Source: Henricia sp. BOLD:AAB3569 (lineage: Eukaryota; Echinodermata; Asteroidea; Spinulosida; Echinasteridae). From it: a stretch of DNA of 64,000 bases. Positions 12,301 to 20,989 of this stretch are shown here, piece after piece (positions within the stretch are counted from its first letter, which is position 1; every line of letters starts with the position of its first letter). The translations under genes and the position numbers were made by a program. The stretch is from the NCBI GenBank assembly GCA_037783545.1, contig JBBELK010000060.1, positions 3,038,001 through 3,102,000 of the forward strand, written 5' to 3'. The notes beneath the pieces are model-generated. The model was not told the DNA's origin and searched no databases. It saw nothing but the letters and a program-made list of their open reading frames with translations.

Positions 12301-14448
12301 ACAGGTTTACAGGCTTCAACATTATAAAAAAAAGTGACAGGTCACTCTGGTCTTGATTTTGTCCAAATTTCAAAGGGCACTGAGTCCAACTAGAGGGACA
12401 CCACAGCCATCTTTCTTCCAAATGTGAACTGATTATTAGAGTAAACAAGCCTCATGGAATTTAGCATGCAGTCGCAGTAGCATGCAGTCGCGGAGCGCAC
12501 GCACCCCATCACTACCTAGTACCTTCTTGCGCTCAGCGCTGTGCATGCAGCGCCCTCAACAGGTGAAGTTACACAATCGCCTCTTGAGGGCGCTGTTCAC
12601 AACAACAACAAAACTGTCATGGCCGTTATTTTTATCGACACGGATTATTTGGGTCGCCGATCGGATAGATATGCGTGGTAAGTGAACAATAATCATGATA
12701 ATGACAACAGTGCCTAGCGAATCACGTTCGTAGCATTTGAACCTAACTTTGAAATGACATGGCTTGTACATTTATTGTATTTTTTTGTCCGGGCGGCAAA
12801 TTTTTGTCCGGGCGCTAACGTTACCTGTGATGATTTTGTCCGGGCGGCGCCCCCGGACAAAACCGGCAGTGGAGAACACTGGCCTTGGTTAAAGATAGAA
12901 CTTTTTATAAATTCCTAGAATAAGAGCATAACATATCCAAAGAACAACGTTGGTAAACTAGCCTGCAGAAATTTCAGCCACATAGATGCATCAATGCTTC
13001 AGAAAAGGATTTTATATATTTATATATTTTTTAGTGTCTTTTATGTACTGTTTTAATTTTGTTTGGGGGCCGTTTGCCTGTGGGCAACAGTAATTAAGTT
13101 CACTATTTCAGCTCCTGTCATCTTGTCTTTCCTTGTATGTATTGTTTTGTCTGACGTGATGATGACGAATAAATTAAATATAACCAAAAAAATAAAAGAA
13201 AACCTTTAAAATCCCTGCATAGTTTTTGTATTAAGTGCATTGTAAAAAAATGTTTGTGCACACACATTCTTTTAAATACCATCTCTGGTTAATTCCGTAT
13301 GAAAGCTTTCGTACCTTCCTGGGCATAAACAAAAAAATCATGTGGCATTTGTTACCATTGCTTTGAGAATTTTTCTTCTCAAATCATGAAGTAACATTTT
13401 ATGAAGTAGCATTTAAGACTCTTTTACTTACCTTTAAGGCCATTCATAACAACCTTGTCCAGTTGTATACCCCATCTAGGTCTCTAAGATCATCATCGGA
13501 CTGTCAATTGAGGGTACCTGCTCGCTCATCAACAAAATTATATGGTGATAGATCTTTTTTTTTTTTAGCGGCACACCTCTGGAATGGTCTTCCTAACAGC
13601 ATGCGTCAAATTCATTCCATCAGTAATTTCAAGTCCCAGCTTAAGACACATCTTTTTGTTCAGTATTACCAGACTTGATGCTCTTGATGATGCTCTTTGG
13701 TTTTAACGTTTAATCTTTTTTATCTATGTACATGTGTATGTTATCGATTTAGTTTATACTGTAAAGCGCCTAGAGGCCCTGGCATTTGGCACTATATAAG
13801 ATTGCTATTATTATTATTATTATTATTTTAATAATAATAATAATCACAAGCATTTGTAAAGCGCCATCTATCTATGTAGACATATTCCGAGGCGGCTGTT
13901 GCCATTATTACCGCTGCCATCAGGAAATCACCAGAACCATTTCGCTTCAACTAGGTGGCAACCCGGCCAAGGCGCACAACCCTATCGGCAGTTAGATTGT
14001 GGCATTCCCCATAACAGCTTCCCATATATCGCTTGGGTTGACGAGGCAACTGGGATTAAGTGCCTTGCCCAGGGACACAGACACGTTGGTCGAAGTGGGG
14101 CTCGAACCCCCAACCTCTGATTGGGAGTCCCGCTTCATACCCACTAGACCACACGCGCTATCCCGGGGTCCTTGCAAATGATACAGTGGGTCTTTTAATG
14201 TCAAGGCTTTGGTTGAATTCTCATTTTTCTGATCAACCCTCAGGCCTGCAGCCCCATTTTTGGAGGTCTTCCGTTGTAGTCTGGTTCTTGTCCTGGAAGC
14301 AGTAGCCAAGTCCTATGTTCCCATCATGCACCAGGGCTCCCCACTGGCCATCGCCTACCTCTTGAGGATGGCATTCAGCCTGTCTATCATTATCTGGCTT
14401 CCGAAGTGTGTTGCTGTTCTCACCCAGAGGAAGAACAAGTCCGAGTGA
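251..14448 (+). CDS. AGMO: Alkylglycerol monooxygenase (AGMO/TMEM195), 11 exons, 5' end outside window
   Basis: AGMO is a tetrahydrobiopterin-dependent, di-iron, ER membrane enzyme of the fatty acid hydroxylase superfamily; it cleaves the O-alkyl ether bond of alkylglycerols to a fatty aldehyde and glycerol. Joined exons (251-384, 939-1090, 2087-2190, 3900-3995, 5169-5235, 6184-6249, 8050-8129, 9944-10078, 10604-10720, 11783-11865, 14244-14448) give 412 residues in one frame with no internal stop. The histidine clusters of the family are present: HRMSHE (across the 1090/2087 junction), HQVHHSSEEYNLTTALRQS and HHRVHHGRNRYCIDKNY, then the C-terminal FKGPGW region and several hydrophobic segments. 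Human AGMO is 445 residues; alignment from memory puts about 45-60 N-terminal residues upstream of the window. All introns are GT-AG. It looks intact. An orphan homologue is unlikely, given near-continuous identity around the metal-binding motifs. Confidence 0.96.
633..796. mobile_element. Half copy of the TTAA/CTTCGCCC element
   Basis: It runs from GGGGCGAAGTGACTG to the terminal TGTATACTACCTTTAA, the right half of the element seen whole at 8355-8876. Confidence 0.6.
939..1090 (+). CDS. AGMO: AGMO exon with first His motif
   Basis: Acceptor TTGACTTCCAG, donor GTATGC. It encodes VYQNHRLATLPWDSAWTW, then FLLVDLAYYWMHRMSH. The HRMSH box is the first iron-ligand cluster; the Glu that follows is completed by the next exon. 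Confidence 0.95.
1525..1946. mobile_element. TIR element, CAATGCATAGTTCCGA family, copy 1
   Basis: Ends CAATGCATAGTTCCGA and TCGGAACTATGCATTG are perfect inverted repeats. No transposase frame. A second copy is at 19657-20066. Confidence 0.75.
2087..2190 (+). CDS. AGMO: AGMO exon with HxxHH motif
   Basis: Acceptor CTTTTTTCCTTTGCAG, donor GTAAGA. It encodes EVNIFWSAHQVHHSSEEYN, then LTTALRQSVGQRFVSW. HQVHH is the second His cluster. A TTAA-flanked MITE starts only 13 bp after the donor. Confidence 0.95.
2204..2702. mobile_element. TTAA/CTTCGCCC MITE in AGMO intron
   Basis: Starts TTAAAGGTAGTATACATGAT and ends with the degenerate complement. It contains a 15-bp array (CACTTCGCCCTGAAC and variants, about four units) followed by inverted units. 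It starts 13 bp after an AGMO splice donor. Confidence 0.75.
3900..3995 (+). CDS. AGMO: AGMO exon
   Basis: Acceptor ATCCCTTTAG, donor GTAAGC; 32 codons, phase 0 both ends. It reads MFYLPMSLAIPPPIFLMHQQ then FNTLYQFWIHTR, matching the hydrophobic segment before the third His cluster. The ATG at 3900 is internal, not a start. Confidence 0.95.
4533..4665. mobile_element. Foldback MITE, ATATTGGATGTCT family, copy 1 (diverged)
   Basis: Long inverted arms around CGAACTCGCCTTTGGCTCG; related to 15067-15203 but with more arm mismatches. Confidence 0.7.
4670..5115. mobile_element. Partial copy of the CCGGTTTTAAA foldback family
   Basis: CCAAACCCACTTTTATTCCC and AATAGGAATGCGTAAACTC are shared with 17040-17480; the foldback end is truncated. 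Confidence 0.5.
5169..5235 (+). CDS. AGMO: AGMO exon with HHRVHH motif
   Basis: Acceptor GACTTTCATCAG, donor GTAAGT. It encodes VIKTLGPLEYILNTPSHHRV then HHG, the third His cluster. Confidence 0.95.
5772..6098 (+). mobile_element. tRNA-derived SINE in an AGMO intron
   Basis: Head with B box GGTTCGAAACC (5822-5832), a central TTGTGTCCTTGGACAAGACA domain, the conserved GATGGACTGGCATCCCATCC block, and a (TACC)n tail. Related to the minus copy at 20450-20735. Confidence 0.7.
6184..6249 (+). CDS. AGMO: AGMO exon
   Basis: Acceptor TTATTCCGCAG, donor GTGAGT. It encodes GRNRYCIDKNYAGTLIIWDR then MF, the conserved block right after the third His cluster. A SINE ends about 85 bp upstream. Confidence 0.95.
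7127..7640. mobile_element. TIR element with GCAACT-rich interior
   Basis: Ends AAAGCCTAGCGTACATCGAC and GTCGATGTACGCTAGGCTTT are perfect inverted repeats. Interior is full of CCAGTTGC/GCAACTGG motifs and internal TCGATGTACGCG. It splits a host repeat whose uninterrupted form is at 11219-11480. Confidence 0.8.
8050..8129 (+). CDS. AGMO: AGMO exon
   Basis: Acceptor TTTTTTGTCAG, donor GTACAA. It encodes TFESEKEAVVFGLVHPLESF then NPIYTQ; human has a very similar FGTFEAENEKVVYGLTHP block. Confidence 0.94.
8194..8890. mobile_element. CAGTGAAACTTGTGTAGG element, copy 1 (interrupted)
   Basis: Ends CAGTGAAA and TTTCACTG; interior GGTGGCCAC repeats. Interrupted at its TTAA by the MITE 8355-8876. Confidence 0.65.
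8355..8876. mobile_element. TTAA/CTTCGCCC MITE inserted in another element
   Basis: Bounded by TTAA on both sides. Ends AGGCAGTATACATCATTGG and complement of AAAGATAGTATACATGATTG. The interior has about nine degenerate 15-16-bp TTCGCCC units in one orientation, then units in the other, so it can fold. The host (8194-8890) has a sister without this insert at 40310-40340. Confidence 0.8.
9398..9887. mobile_element. GTTTACACTCGA element, copy 1
   Basis: Ends GTTTACACTCGA and TCGAGTGTAAAC; several internal GTTTACACT sites. Copies at 31003-31487 (inverted) and 49581-50058. Confidence 0.75.
9944..10078 (+). CDS. AGMO: AGMO exon
   Basis: Acceptor GCATTGTGCAG, donor GTAAGT; 45 codons. It contains TPGLTNKLWVFFKGPGWMPG then LPRMGTIEDIPD, the conserved FKGPGW segment. 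Confidence 0.95.
10604..10720 (+). CDS. AGMO: AGMO exon
   Basis: Acceptor TTTCACACCAAG, donor GTAAGA; 39 codons, phase 0 both ends. It encodes YPMPKYRPRLPMWTHAYIL then a transmembrane segment ending TSMK. Confidence 0.9.
10866..11140. mobile_element. GGGCGACA element, copy 1
   Basis: AGGGCGACATTATGGGAAAC at the left, AATTGTCGCCCTATCC at the right, with AAAATGGTTTTTGACC repeats between. Copy 2 at 38094-38338. Confidence 0.65.
11219..11485. repeat. Interspersed repeat, uninterrupted copy
   Basis: GACTGCACCAGCCTCCATAA then GAGCC ... GAAACAGGAAATGTC. The same sequence is split by 7127-7640 at 7085-7126 and 7641-7930. Confidence 0.6.
11490..11652. mobile_element. GCAGCCGATTTCACGAA foldback MITE, copy A
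   Basis: Ends GCAGCCGATTTCACGAA and TTCGTGAAATCGGCTGC are perfect inverted repeats. In the AGMO intron just before exon 11783-11865. Confidence 0.8.
11783..11865 (+). CDS. AGMO: AGMO exon flanked by two foldback MITEs
   Basis: Acceptor TTTCTGTTTTTCAG, donor GTAAGT. It reads TLSQTATACGMAYIFFSITC then TGAVSDM, a membrane segment. A foldback MITE starts 8 bp after the exon and a relative of it ends 130 bp before it. At 83 bp, skipping this exon would shift the frame. Confidence 0.92.
11873..11991. mobile_element. GCAGCCGATTTCACGAA foldback MITE, copy B
   Basis: 51-bp arms (11873-11923 and 11941-11991) with a single mismatch and a 17-bp loop. It begins 8 bp after the donor of AGMO exon 11783-11865, leaving only GTAAGTT before the hairpin. 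Confidence 0.9.
12150..12215 (-). mobile_element. tRNA-like B-box fragment
   Basis: CAGGATTCGAACCTAGG is a B-box complement in an AGMO intron without a full cloverleaf; a decayed SINE head is the simplest reading. Confidence 0.3.
12460..12870. other. Promoter-like start with a short ATG exon next to a transposon end
   Basis: In the AGMO intron, ATGGCCGTTATTTTTATCG begins a 20-codon frame (12619-12677) ending at a good donor GTAAGT. It is followed by TTTTGTCCGGGCGG repeats and AGTGGAGAACACTGG. The repeats suggest the 5' end of a transposon gene rather than a host gene. Unrecognised. Confidence 0.3.
13020..13200 (+). mobile_element. Possible 3' UTR of a second LINE
   Basis: The stretch GGGCAACAGTAATTAAG ... 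TCTTTCCTTGTATG ... GATGACGAATAAATTAAAT looks like a non-LTR 3' UTR with a short A-rich end. No ORF supports it. Confidence 0.3.
13391..13828 (+). mobile_element. 3' end of an L2/CR1-like LINE
   Basis: The frame from 13400 to 13678 reads VAFKTLLLTFKAIHNNLV, later RSFFFLAAHLWNGLPNSMRQ and SNFKSQLKTHLF, a typical C-terminus of L2/CR1-clade reverse transcriptase ORFs. The 3' tail has TGTAAAGCGCCTAGAGG and GGCACTATATAAG, then ATT repeats (13806-13828). It is 5'-truncated. It sits next to a minus-strand SINE with the same kind of tail. Confidence 0.75.
13829..14172 (-). mobile_element. tRNA-derived SINE, minus orientation
   Basis: A tRNA-like head (14098-14168 region) with a B-box complement GGGCTCGAACCCCC, a central AAGTGCCTTGCCCAGGGACA domain, and an AAT-repeat tail at 13829-13845. 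It ends about 70 bp before the AGMO terminal exon. Confidence 0.65.
14244..14448 (+). CDS. AGMO: AGMO terminal exon
   Basis: Acceptor TGATCAACCCTCAG. It encodes KPAAPFLEVFRCSLVLVLEA, a further membrane segment (YLLRMAFSLSIIIWLPKC), and a short basic tail QRKNKSE before TGA at 14446. The 3' UTR and poly(A) signal follow within about 80 bp. Confidence 0.94.
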
Positions 14449-14521
14449 TATTTAAACCAAGGTAAATGAAATTTGCTAAGCACAATTTACTTGCTGTAAA
14501 TGGGTTACTGGCCAAAATTGC

Positions 14522-14527
14522 AATAAA
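14522..14527 (+). terminator. AGMO poly(A) signal AATAAA
   Basis: Canonical AATAAA 73 bp after the stop codon, in the right orientation. No competing signal lies closer, so I infer a 3' UTR of roughly 90-100 bp. Confidence 0.65.
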
Positions 14528-15066
14528 GCATGTATTCCCGGGAGTCTAAAAAAACGAAATGCAAATTTTAATTATTTAAATTTTAATGCAAGTTTTAATG
14601 CAAGTTTTAATGAAGTCTGATTTTTAGAATTTTTTGGACTGGGGACATTTCTTTACATAAATAATTAATTTGGTTGCCGGGGAGCAAGGTGAATTTGGTG
14701 GTGCACTTTGCACCAACTGTTTGGGTAAAAAATTGGTAAACAGTTTCTCCTGGACTCAACTCGTCAAGAACGTACCGCCTGAATTTGTCCAATGGATGCA
14801 GCACATGTTCAAAGAAAATTACAACTAATCACTTGCATTAGGATTTTAAACATTTTTAGGATTAAATGTCAGTATTCAACCATGTATTAACACAAAAATT
14901 GGGAAGTTGGTGTTATTGCAATAATTGTTATTGGGTCTTTCCCAGGTCTAGAGCCCTTTTTGGTAATCAAGATATTTGCCTACAAATTCTTTCATCTTCT
15001 CTCAAAATGAAATAACTTTAAATTGTGCTAAGATGATAACTTAAGCCCCAAAATGGTAATTCTACA

Positions 15067-15203
15067 ATATTGGATGTCTTCTCGGGTGATATGAGAATAT
15101 ACTGCACGAGTCATGAAAATACCGAACGAGCCGAAGGCGAGTTCGGTATTTTCATGACTCGTGCGGTATATATTCTCATATCACCCGAGAAGACATCCAA
15201 TAT
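15067..15203. mobile_element. Foldback MITE, ATATTGGATGTCT family, copy 2
   Basis: Nearly perfect hairpin: ATATTGGATGTCTTCTCGGG at the left, its complement at the right, a centre of CGAGCCGAAGGCGAG. Probably young. Confidence 0.85.
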
Positions 15204-15412
15204 GCACATGCTTTGGGACATGCTTTGGGACAGTTACTTGAGTGGTCGTGGCTTTTCACAGGTTGTCGTAGTGATTGTAGCGTGTCTTACTTTAAAAACT
15301 TGTTGCAAAGTGTAGCAAATACGCGATCATACACTTGGTGACCAAAACATACAAAAGTCTGTGACTACGACAACCTGTGAGACACTACAAAATCATACTT
15401 GTATTATATTTA

Positions 15413-15660
15413 TGGGTCATTCTATAAATTTGGGGTCCAACGTGTGACATTTTTCTGTCCCCGTTACACCTGACATGTACTGCACTATTTGCCATACAAG
15501 TATGGCAAAACATATTTTTGTGAATTGTACTTTATGTAATAACTCTTTGAGATAGAAGGCGTTTAAAGAATGTGTCCCGAATTTACAAACTACAACATTT
15601 TACAAGATGTCAGATGTAACGGGGACAGAAAAATTTGACCCCAAATTTATAGAATGACCC
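15413..15660. mobile_element. GGGTCATTCTATAAAT MITE, copy 1
   Basis: Ends GGGTCATTCTATAAATTTGG and its complement; TATG...CATA-like context suggests TA targets. Relatives at 25648, 41473 and 46607. Confidence 0.75.
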
Positions 15661-16049
15661 TTATATCAATTGGTACAAATCGTAAGAAGATATCGCGCGT
15701 TGGGAGACTTTAACATAGGTAGTGTATGAATTTGTTTGGCTCTGTCTTAAAGTCACACACAAAACTATGGAAAATGGTCAGGCCATCTACCTACATGTGG
15801 CATCTACTCGTGTGTAAAAACCAAATAATCCGGCCTAATGCTGCTTATTATCAGCCTAATATGTTTATTTGAGTGTGGTTTTATTTTTGATTTTATTTCA
15901 TGAAAATTATTTTCAAAACTTGTAAATATATATTTTCAAAGCACATAATTTTATGATTATTTTAGCTTACATCATGATGTACATGGGTTCCTTTCACAAA
16001 CGTCCTAAGATCCACCTTAGGGGTTCTTAAGTCCTATTGTAGGACTTAA

Positions 16050-16530
16050 AGGGCCCCTGAAATGCTCAATAACTTTATGCACAGTGTTTGCTGTACATGT
16101 ATATGAAGGATTACTTGTCTAGAAAGACAATATTACGGTTCATGTTGATGCCCCATGTATAAAAAGTGGCATTTTTCAACTTAGACTTCAAATTGTGGAA
16201 AAATGCTGCAGTTTCCAGCCTTAGTTTTCTCATGGTTTACAACAGGCAACATGTAAAACAAACCTAAACCGTCATGGGTTACAAAAGTTTCAGCAAGTTG
16301 GAGAAAATTGTGGTAACTTTTGTGCACAGTTGAATGAGATTTTCTTGTGTTTTCCTAATGTGACATCACCACTTTGCTCATGCATATATGTAAAGTTTCA
16401 TTAGCATAAAAAACCTTGATTTTAATCCCCTAAACAACTCCCAAGTAGGGTTTTTATGATTGTAAATTAATGGACTAGTTTCATAGCACAGATTTCATTG
16501 ATAAAAACACTGTTTCAGGGCTCTTTAAGC
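16050..16530. mobile_element. TTAAAGGGC element, copy 1
   Basis: Ends TTAAAGGGCCCCTGAAATG and CAGGGCTCTTTAA. Shares CAACTTGCTGAAACTTTTGT (complement) with 57213-57740. Confidence 0.6.
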
Positions 16531-16917
16531 GCAGTAAACTCCTATAGCTAAGACCTTTTCCACTAAGTCTTATTTTTGTGAAATGAACCCCAGTACATGT
16601 ACATGTTGCACAAGAAGTATGCACGTGTGGTGATGTCCTTTTTACACTGTGTTTTTAATAGGAGACACGATAGCTGACACTAATGCAGTAAGCAAGGCCT
16701 AATGTTTTATTAACCATTGTAAATGCATACAGGCAGTCCAGTATATAATTTGCTTAAAAACTACAAATGCTCCAACTCGTAGACTATATGGAGATCTTTA
16801 AAAAATAGTAACAACTTGGTTAAAGTTGAATACATTTAATTTTTTAAATTGAACAAAATTTAACAAAACGACACTCTACCAATATAGAGAAACACTGTGA
16901 GAAACACTTCATAGTAT

Positions 16918-16990
16918 GCTTGGGTGGGACTCGAACCCACGACCTTCATGGGCTCCAGTCCCACCTACGTTTTTCTTATAGTGTCTAGGG
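16918..16990 (-). mobile_element. tRNA-like fragment, minus orientation
   Basis: TGGGTGGGACTCGAACCCAC (16920-16939) is a B-box complement, but no complete cloverleaf closes around it. Probably a SINE head remnant. Confidence 0.35.
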
Positions 16991-17041
16991 GAAGCATTGA
17001 ATGTACAGTGATAACCAAGTTACATAACCAAGGGCAAAACA

Positions 17042-17480
17042 AACTCATATTTAGGGATTAAAAGTGAGTTTGAATGGTTTTAAAACCGGATAGGGGCCTG
17101 GACGCTGATAATGGCCCAAGCCGAAGGCGCGGGCCATTATCAGCGTTCCAGGCCCCTATCCGGTTTTAAAAGGATTGTTTAAGACCTGCCAAACCCACTT
17201 TTAATCCCATTCATAAATACCTTTTTTGTGTAAATCGGTAAAACTCAAAAAAATTATAGCTTGTCTTTGCATTCACTTTTTCGCTTCATCTTGTTGTTTG
17301 TACGTTCAAACTGCTAGCTGTGCATCCAGTTGATTGTTCGATCGCGCGCGTTACGCGTATAATGCAGATGTGTTGTGTACGCGCACGCAGACAACCCGGT
17401 AGGCAGAAACGCGAGCCAGCCAATGAGGATGCGTAAACTGTCTAAGGTATTTATGAATAACATTTATTCTCCCCGAGAAG
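17042..17480. mobile_element. CCGGTTTTAAA foldback element
   Basis: A hairpin at 17078-17171 (arms ACCGGATAGGGGCCTGGACG and complement, centre CCAAGCCGAAGGCGCGGG) followed by a unique body ending CGTAAACTGTCTAAGG. Partial relatives at 4670, 23928 and 34040. Confidence 0.65.
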
Positions 17481-17930
17481 CTACAATCTTCCCTCATCAG
17501 TGGGAAAGGCCATTGAGAAATTTCAGGGCTTCTGATTGGTGCATTAAAATTGAATATTCATATTCTCTATAATCTATCACCCCCTCATGGAGTTGTTGAA
17601 TTAAGGGATATGGCACTGGATAAGGTTTGGGTTTGGCATGCGCAAGCAGGTGTAAGCTGTCATCATGTAACTGAATTTTGAGTGAAATACGGTAGTTACT
17701 TATTTTCTCTCTTGGCTTTGTATTGGTTGTTTTCGGTACTGTGCATACTTAACATGCTTAACTCAGGAATTATAATTAGAAAATACAATGCAAAAAAATG
17801 TGTATGGGCAAATCCAATGCAAAAATTTGTATAGCTGCATTCGGACTGGACTTATTTTTTGGGAAATTGTACTGAGATGATGGTAAAAATTGTTGAATAA
17901 ATTTAAATTGATGTCTTCAGACACTGGACT

Positions 17931-18170
17931 TAAGGGTGGATTCACACTGGACTTTTGTGTGTAAATTCAATGCGTGTCGCTTTAAGAAAAAGAGGTCTAG
18001 AGGGAGTTTGGAGTGAAACAAGACAATGAAAATGACAGAATCTTAAAAACACTTTCCCCAAGTTGATTCGGTGGTTTTCAGTTGATCGCTTTACTCAAAA
18101 TGCCTCCCAGACCGCGCGTCAAATTTACGCACGAAAAGACTCGGTGTGACACTCTATACCCTAAAGTAAA
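17931..18170. mobile_element. GGGTGGATTCACACTG element, copy 1
   Basis: GGGTGGATTCACACTGGAC at the left, eroded complement near CACTCTATACCC. Relative at 19322-19560. Confidence 0.45.
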
Positions 18171-18368
18171 GTAACTGACAGAAAAGTTTTTAGGAATATC
18201 TGCACTGGACTTAATATTGATATTATTGAACCAATCGTCTTAGTAAGTTTCACCAAAAAAGTTCCAATCCAAACAAGGCTCATTTAAAGGCTTCTGTATG
18301 ATATATACATATGTACTCAGTATTATGATTGTTGCTATTAAACTCGAATGCCTCTGGCCGTCATGTGT

Positions 18369-18597
18369 TAACCGCCCCCAACGGCTGGACTTTTTTTGTA
18401 GCGAATTTGCTACATACTTTTAAGCAAGATTTACCTCTCACCCAGGACAGAGATTTCGAAAGTTAGGTTACCTACACATAGAGGAACTCATACCTTTTCC
18501 AAAACACATTCTCTTATTGCTGGGAATGTTGTGATATACTGGGCGTGTAGCGCACCCAATCTACACGCCCAAAAAAGTCCGGCCGCTAGGGGCGGTT
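18369..18597. mobile_element. TIR element AACCGCCCC
   Basis: AACCGCCCCCAACGGCTGGAC-type left end (first bases given) and GTCCGGCCGCTAGGGGCGG right end are inverted. It abuts the next element. Confidence 0.55.
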
Positions 18598-19080
18598 AAA
18601 GGCCCTGTAGATGATCTGTTTTTGAGCGATTCTGCGAAAAAAACCATTATAAATCCAAAGAAAGACATCAACAAACTCATCCGAAGAAATTTCAGCTTTG
18701 TCAAATGTACCACGTTTAAAAAAACCATGAAAATCCATGTGCATTTTCCTGGTCTTGGCGGGGTGTTTCAAATATTCGTTCTCAGTTGACCGAGTACTAT
18801 GTGGCTTGCGTCATGCACTCTGTGGCGCATACATGCGTGTGCGCGCGATCCATAAAAACGCATCGCGTTGGAACACGCACACGCAGTACACAGCGCCCAT
18901 GCATTTTGGACCGCGTAGATGCGAACCAAAAATAAGTAAATCGTTTGCAAACGATCTAAATAATTTCATCTTTACGGATTATTTTCTGGTAAAATTATAT
19001 AATTTTGAGCGGAAACCTTTCATTGGGTAGTTGCTATTAATCCAATCTTTACTTTAAGAACTTTTCCCCCTGTAAACTCG
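18596..19080. mobile_element. TTAAAGGCC element, copy 1
   Basis: TTAAAGGCCCTGTAGATGA ... GCGTTGGAACACGCACACG ... ; full inverted relative at 57882-58426. Confidence 0.55.
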
Positions 19081-19321
19081 TCGATCCACTGGGCGGTTAT
19101 CCGCTCTGGCTGTTATGTGTGACTGCCAGAGTCATTCGGGCTAGATTGTTGCATGTGCATATAAATTTCAGATATTTAAAAAAAATTAAAAACTACATTT
19201 ATGTATCATGAATCATGAATGTAGTGGGAAAGTTTTTTCATTGCTGAATTTATCATGTGGTTATTGATTAGAATGTCAACAATTTCAATGCAGTAAACTT
19301 TTAAAGTAAAAAGTAATTCTT

Positions 19322-19560
19322 TGTGTGGATTCACACTGACTTTTTTCACGCGTTAACATGCATAAATTTGACGTGCGTCGCTTTAGGAAAACTCGGCATA
19401 ATGAGTGAATTGAAGAAAGCAAGGGTTTTTGTGATTGTGATTTTCACTTCATCGGTTCCCACCAAATTTCTTCCACACTGTGTTTCTTGGGGCGATGAAC
19501 GTCACATTTACGCGCGTTAATCATTTGCGTGAAAAACGTTCAGTGTGAATCCACCCTAAG
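19322..19560. mobile_element. GGGTGGATTCACACTG element, copy 2
   Basis: TGTGGATTCACACTGAC ... CAGTGTGAATCCACCCTAAG are inverted. Confidence 0.6.
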
Positions 19561-19656
19561 GAAAATAGGCTATACGTATAAAATATATTTGTTTTGTGTT
19601 TTAACCTCTGGTTAGTTTTTTTCCCCCTAATATCTTATAAGTTTGGCAAACAAAAA

Positions 19657-20066
19657 CAATGCATAGTTTCGACCAATCACAACAGGGCTAGCAGACACCG
19701 CCTACATAGGTCAAAGTGCATTGCCGGCCTCACAACACAACGCGATATTCTGCCCATACGTAGTACGCAGTGTTCCGGGTGAATTTTTGGTTTCAAAGCC
19801 GGGCGATTCGCTGTTCAAAGGTAAGAAAGCGAATTTTGTATGTGACATCTCTGTATCACTGGCCTTTTACTAAGTGCGTGCTACAGTAACTGTCGACCCT
19901 GAAACATGAATACCTACGAGTTTTCTCCAATGAATCTGTGCTTTCCGTTGAAAGTCCCATTGGTTGTGCAGTGTTTGTGGACATTTTGACGATAGCGTGT
20001 GAGGCATAGCAACAATATCCAGTGGGGGGTGCGGGGTTAACTGGGCAATCTCGGAACTATGCATTG
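19657..20066. mobile_element. TIR element, CAATGCATAGTTCCGA family, copy 2
   Basis: Same ends (one mismatch, CATAGTTTCGA) and shared interior, for example TGTCGACCCTGAAACATGAA. Confidence 0.75.
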
Positions 20067-20449
20067 ACTGTATTTTATTGAAATTTGTGACGACAGCCTT
20101 GATCAGAGACAATGTACACAATATACTATATTAACCAGCCTGTATTAACGCTTTTGTGCTGTGCATAGAATTGAAAATGTATTACTATAGAATTTGCACA
20201 TAAATGATAACTAATCATGTTGCATGTCAAAATCAGTTGTATGATTTAGATTCCAAAATGCCCTGTCATGATGTGAAGATGAATTTCAATGTAAATACAC
20301 ATTAATCAGATTGTGAACTTCTTCCTATCCCATGTTTTTAAAGTTTTGTTGAAAAACCAATTTTATTCTTGACTGATGTGTGTCACTGCATGATCTTATT
20401 TAATAAATAAGAAGGGTTAGAGGAAACTTTGTAGTTTTCATTTACTGCA

Positions 20450-20735
20450 GGTACCAAATCATACGGCCGGTACTCATCCTTGGTTTCCACGGCATGGAGT
20501 GACCAGGAGCATTGCTACTCCCCCTGGATGGGATGCCAAGCCATCGCAGGTTTACCCCCAATAGTTAGTTGGGTTCTCCAACGTGAACTTTGTACACATT
20601 TATACACCTGGGTGGAGAGAGACAATGTGGAGTAAAGTGTCCTGTCTAAGGACACAATGCGATAGTGGTGACCAGGCTTCGAACCATGGCCTTAACAGCC
20701 CAAACATGCTATCCACCATACCACACCCCATGATG
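20450..20735 (-). mobile_element. tRNA-derived SINE, minus orientation
   Basis: Reverse copy of the same family as 5772-6098: CCTGGATGGGATGCCAAGCC, CTAAGGACACAATGCG and a B-box complement GGCTTCGAACCATGG are all present in reversed order. Confidence 0.65.
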
Positions 20736-20834
20736 TTTCTTTTATAGGCCCTACCAAGTGTATTTTAGTTTATGGGCCTTAACCCCTGGCCATTGGATGA
20801 CAGCTATAGCTGTGACCTTGGACTTGAACTTTCC

Positions 20835-20989
20835 TATAGACCGTATCGAATTGCTGCCATCTTGTGGGGCAGTTTTTGTTCCTTGAGGACATGCATGGTT
20901 GCACGTATTGTACTTGCATTGTTGAACAGTTCAAATAAAAAGTAACAAATGGTGCCCCACAAGATGGTAGCTATTTAATACGGTCTATA
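20835..20989. mobile_element. TATAGACCGTAT foldback MITE
   Basis: TATAGACCGTATCGAATTGC and CTATTTAATACGGTCTATA; arms include GCCATCTTGTGGGGCA and its complement. Confidence 0.7.

Noticed and set aside
12619-12677. Host gene first exon (ATGGCCGTTATTTTTATCG)
   Set aside because: Not firmly accepted: it sits beside TTTTGTCCGGGCGG repeats, with no second exon seen; kept only as a low-confidence entry.
16918-16990. Stand-alone tRNA gene
   Set aside because: Only the B-box side is tRNA-like; no acceptor stem closes.
18737-19030. 97-codon frame, also seen reversed at 57792-58196
   Set aside because: Both are two copies of one TTAAAGGCC element, with no known domain.
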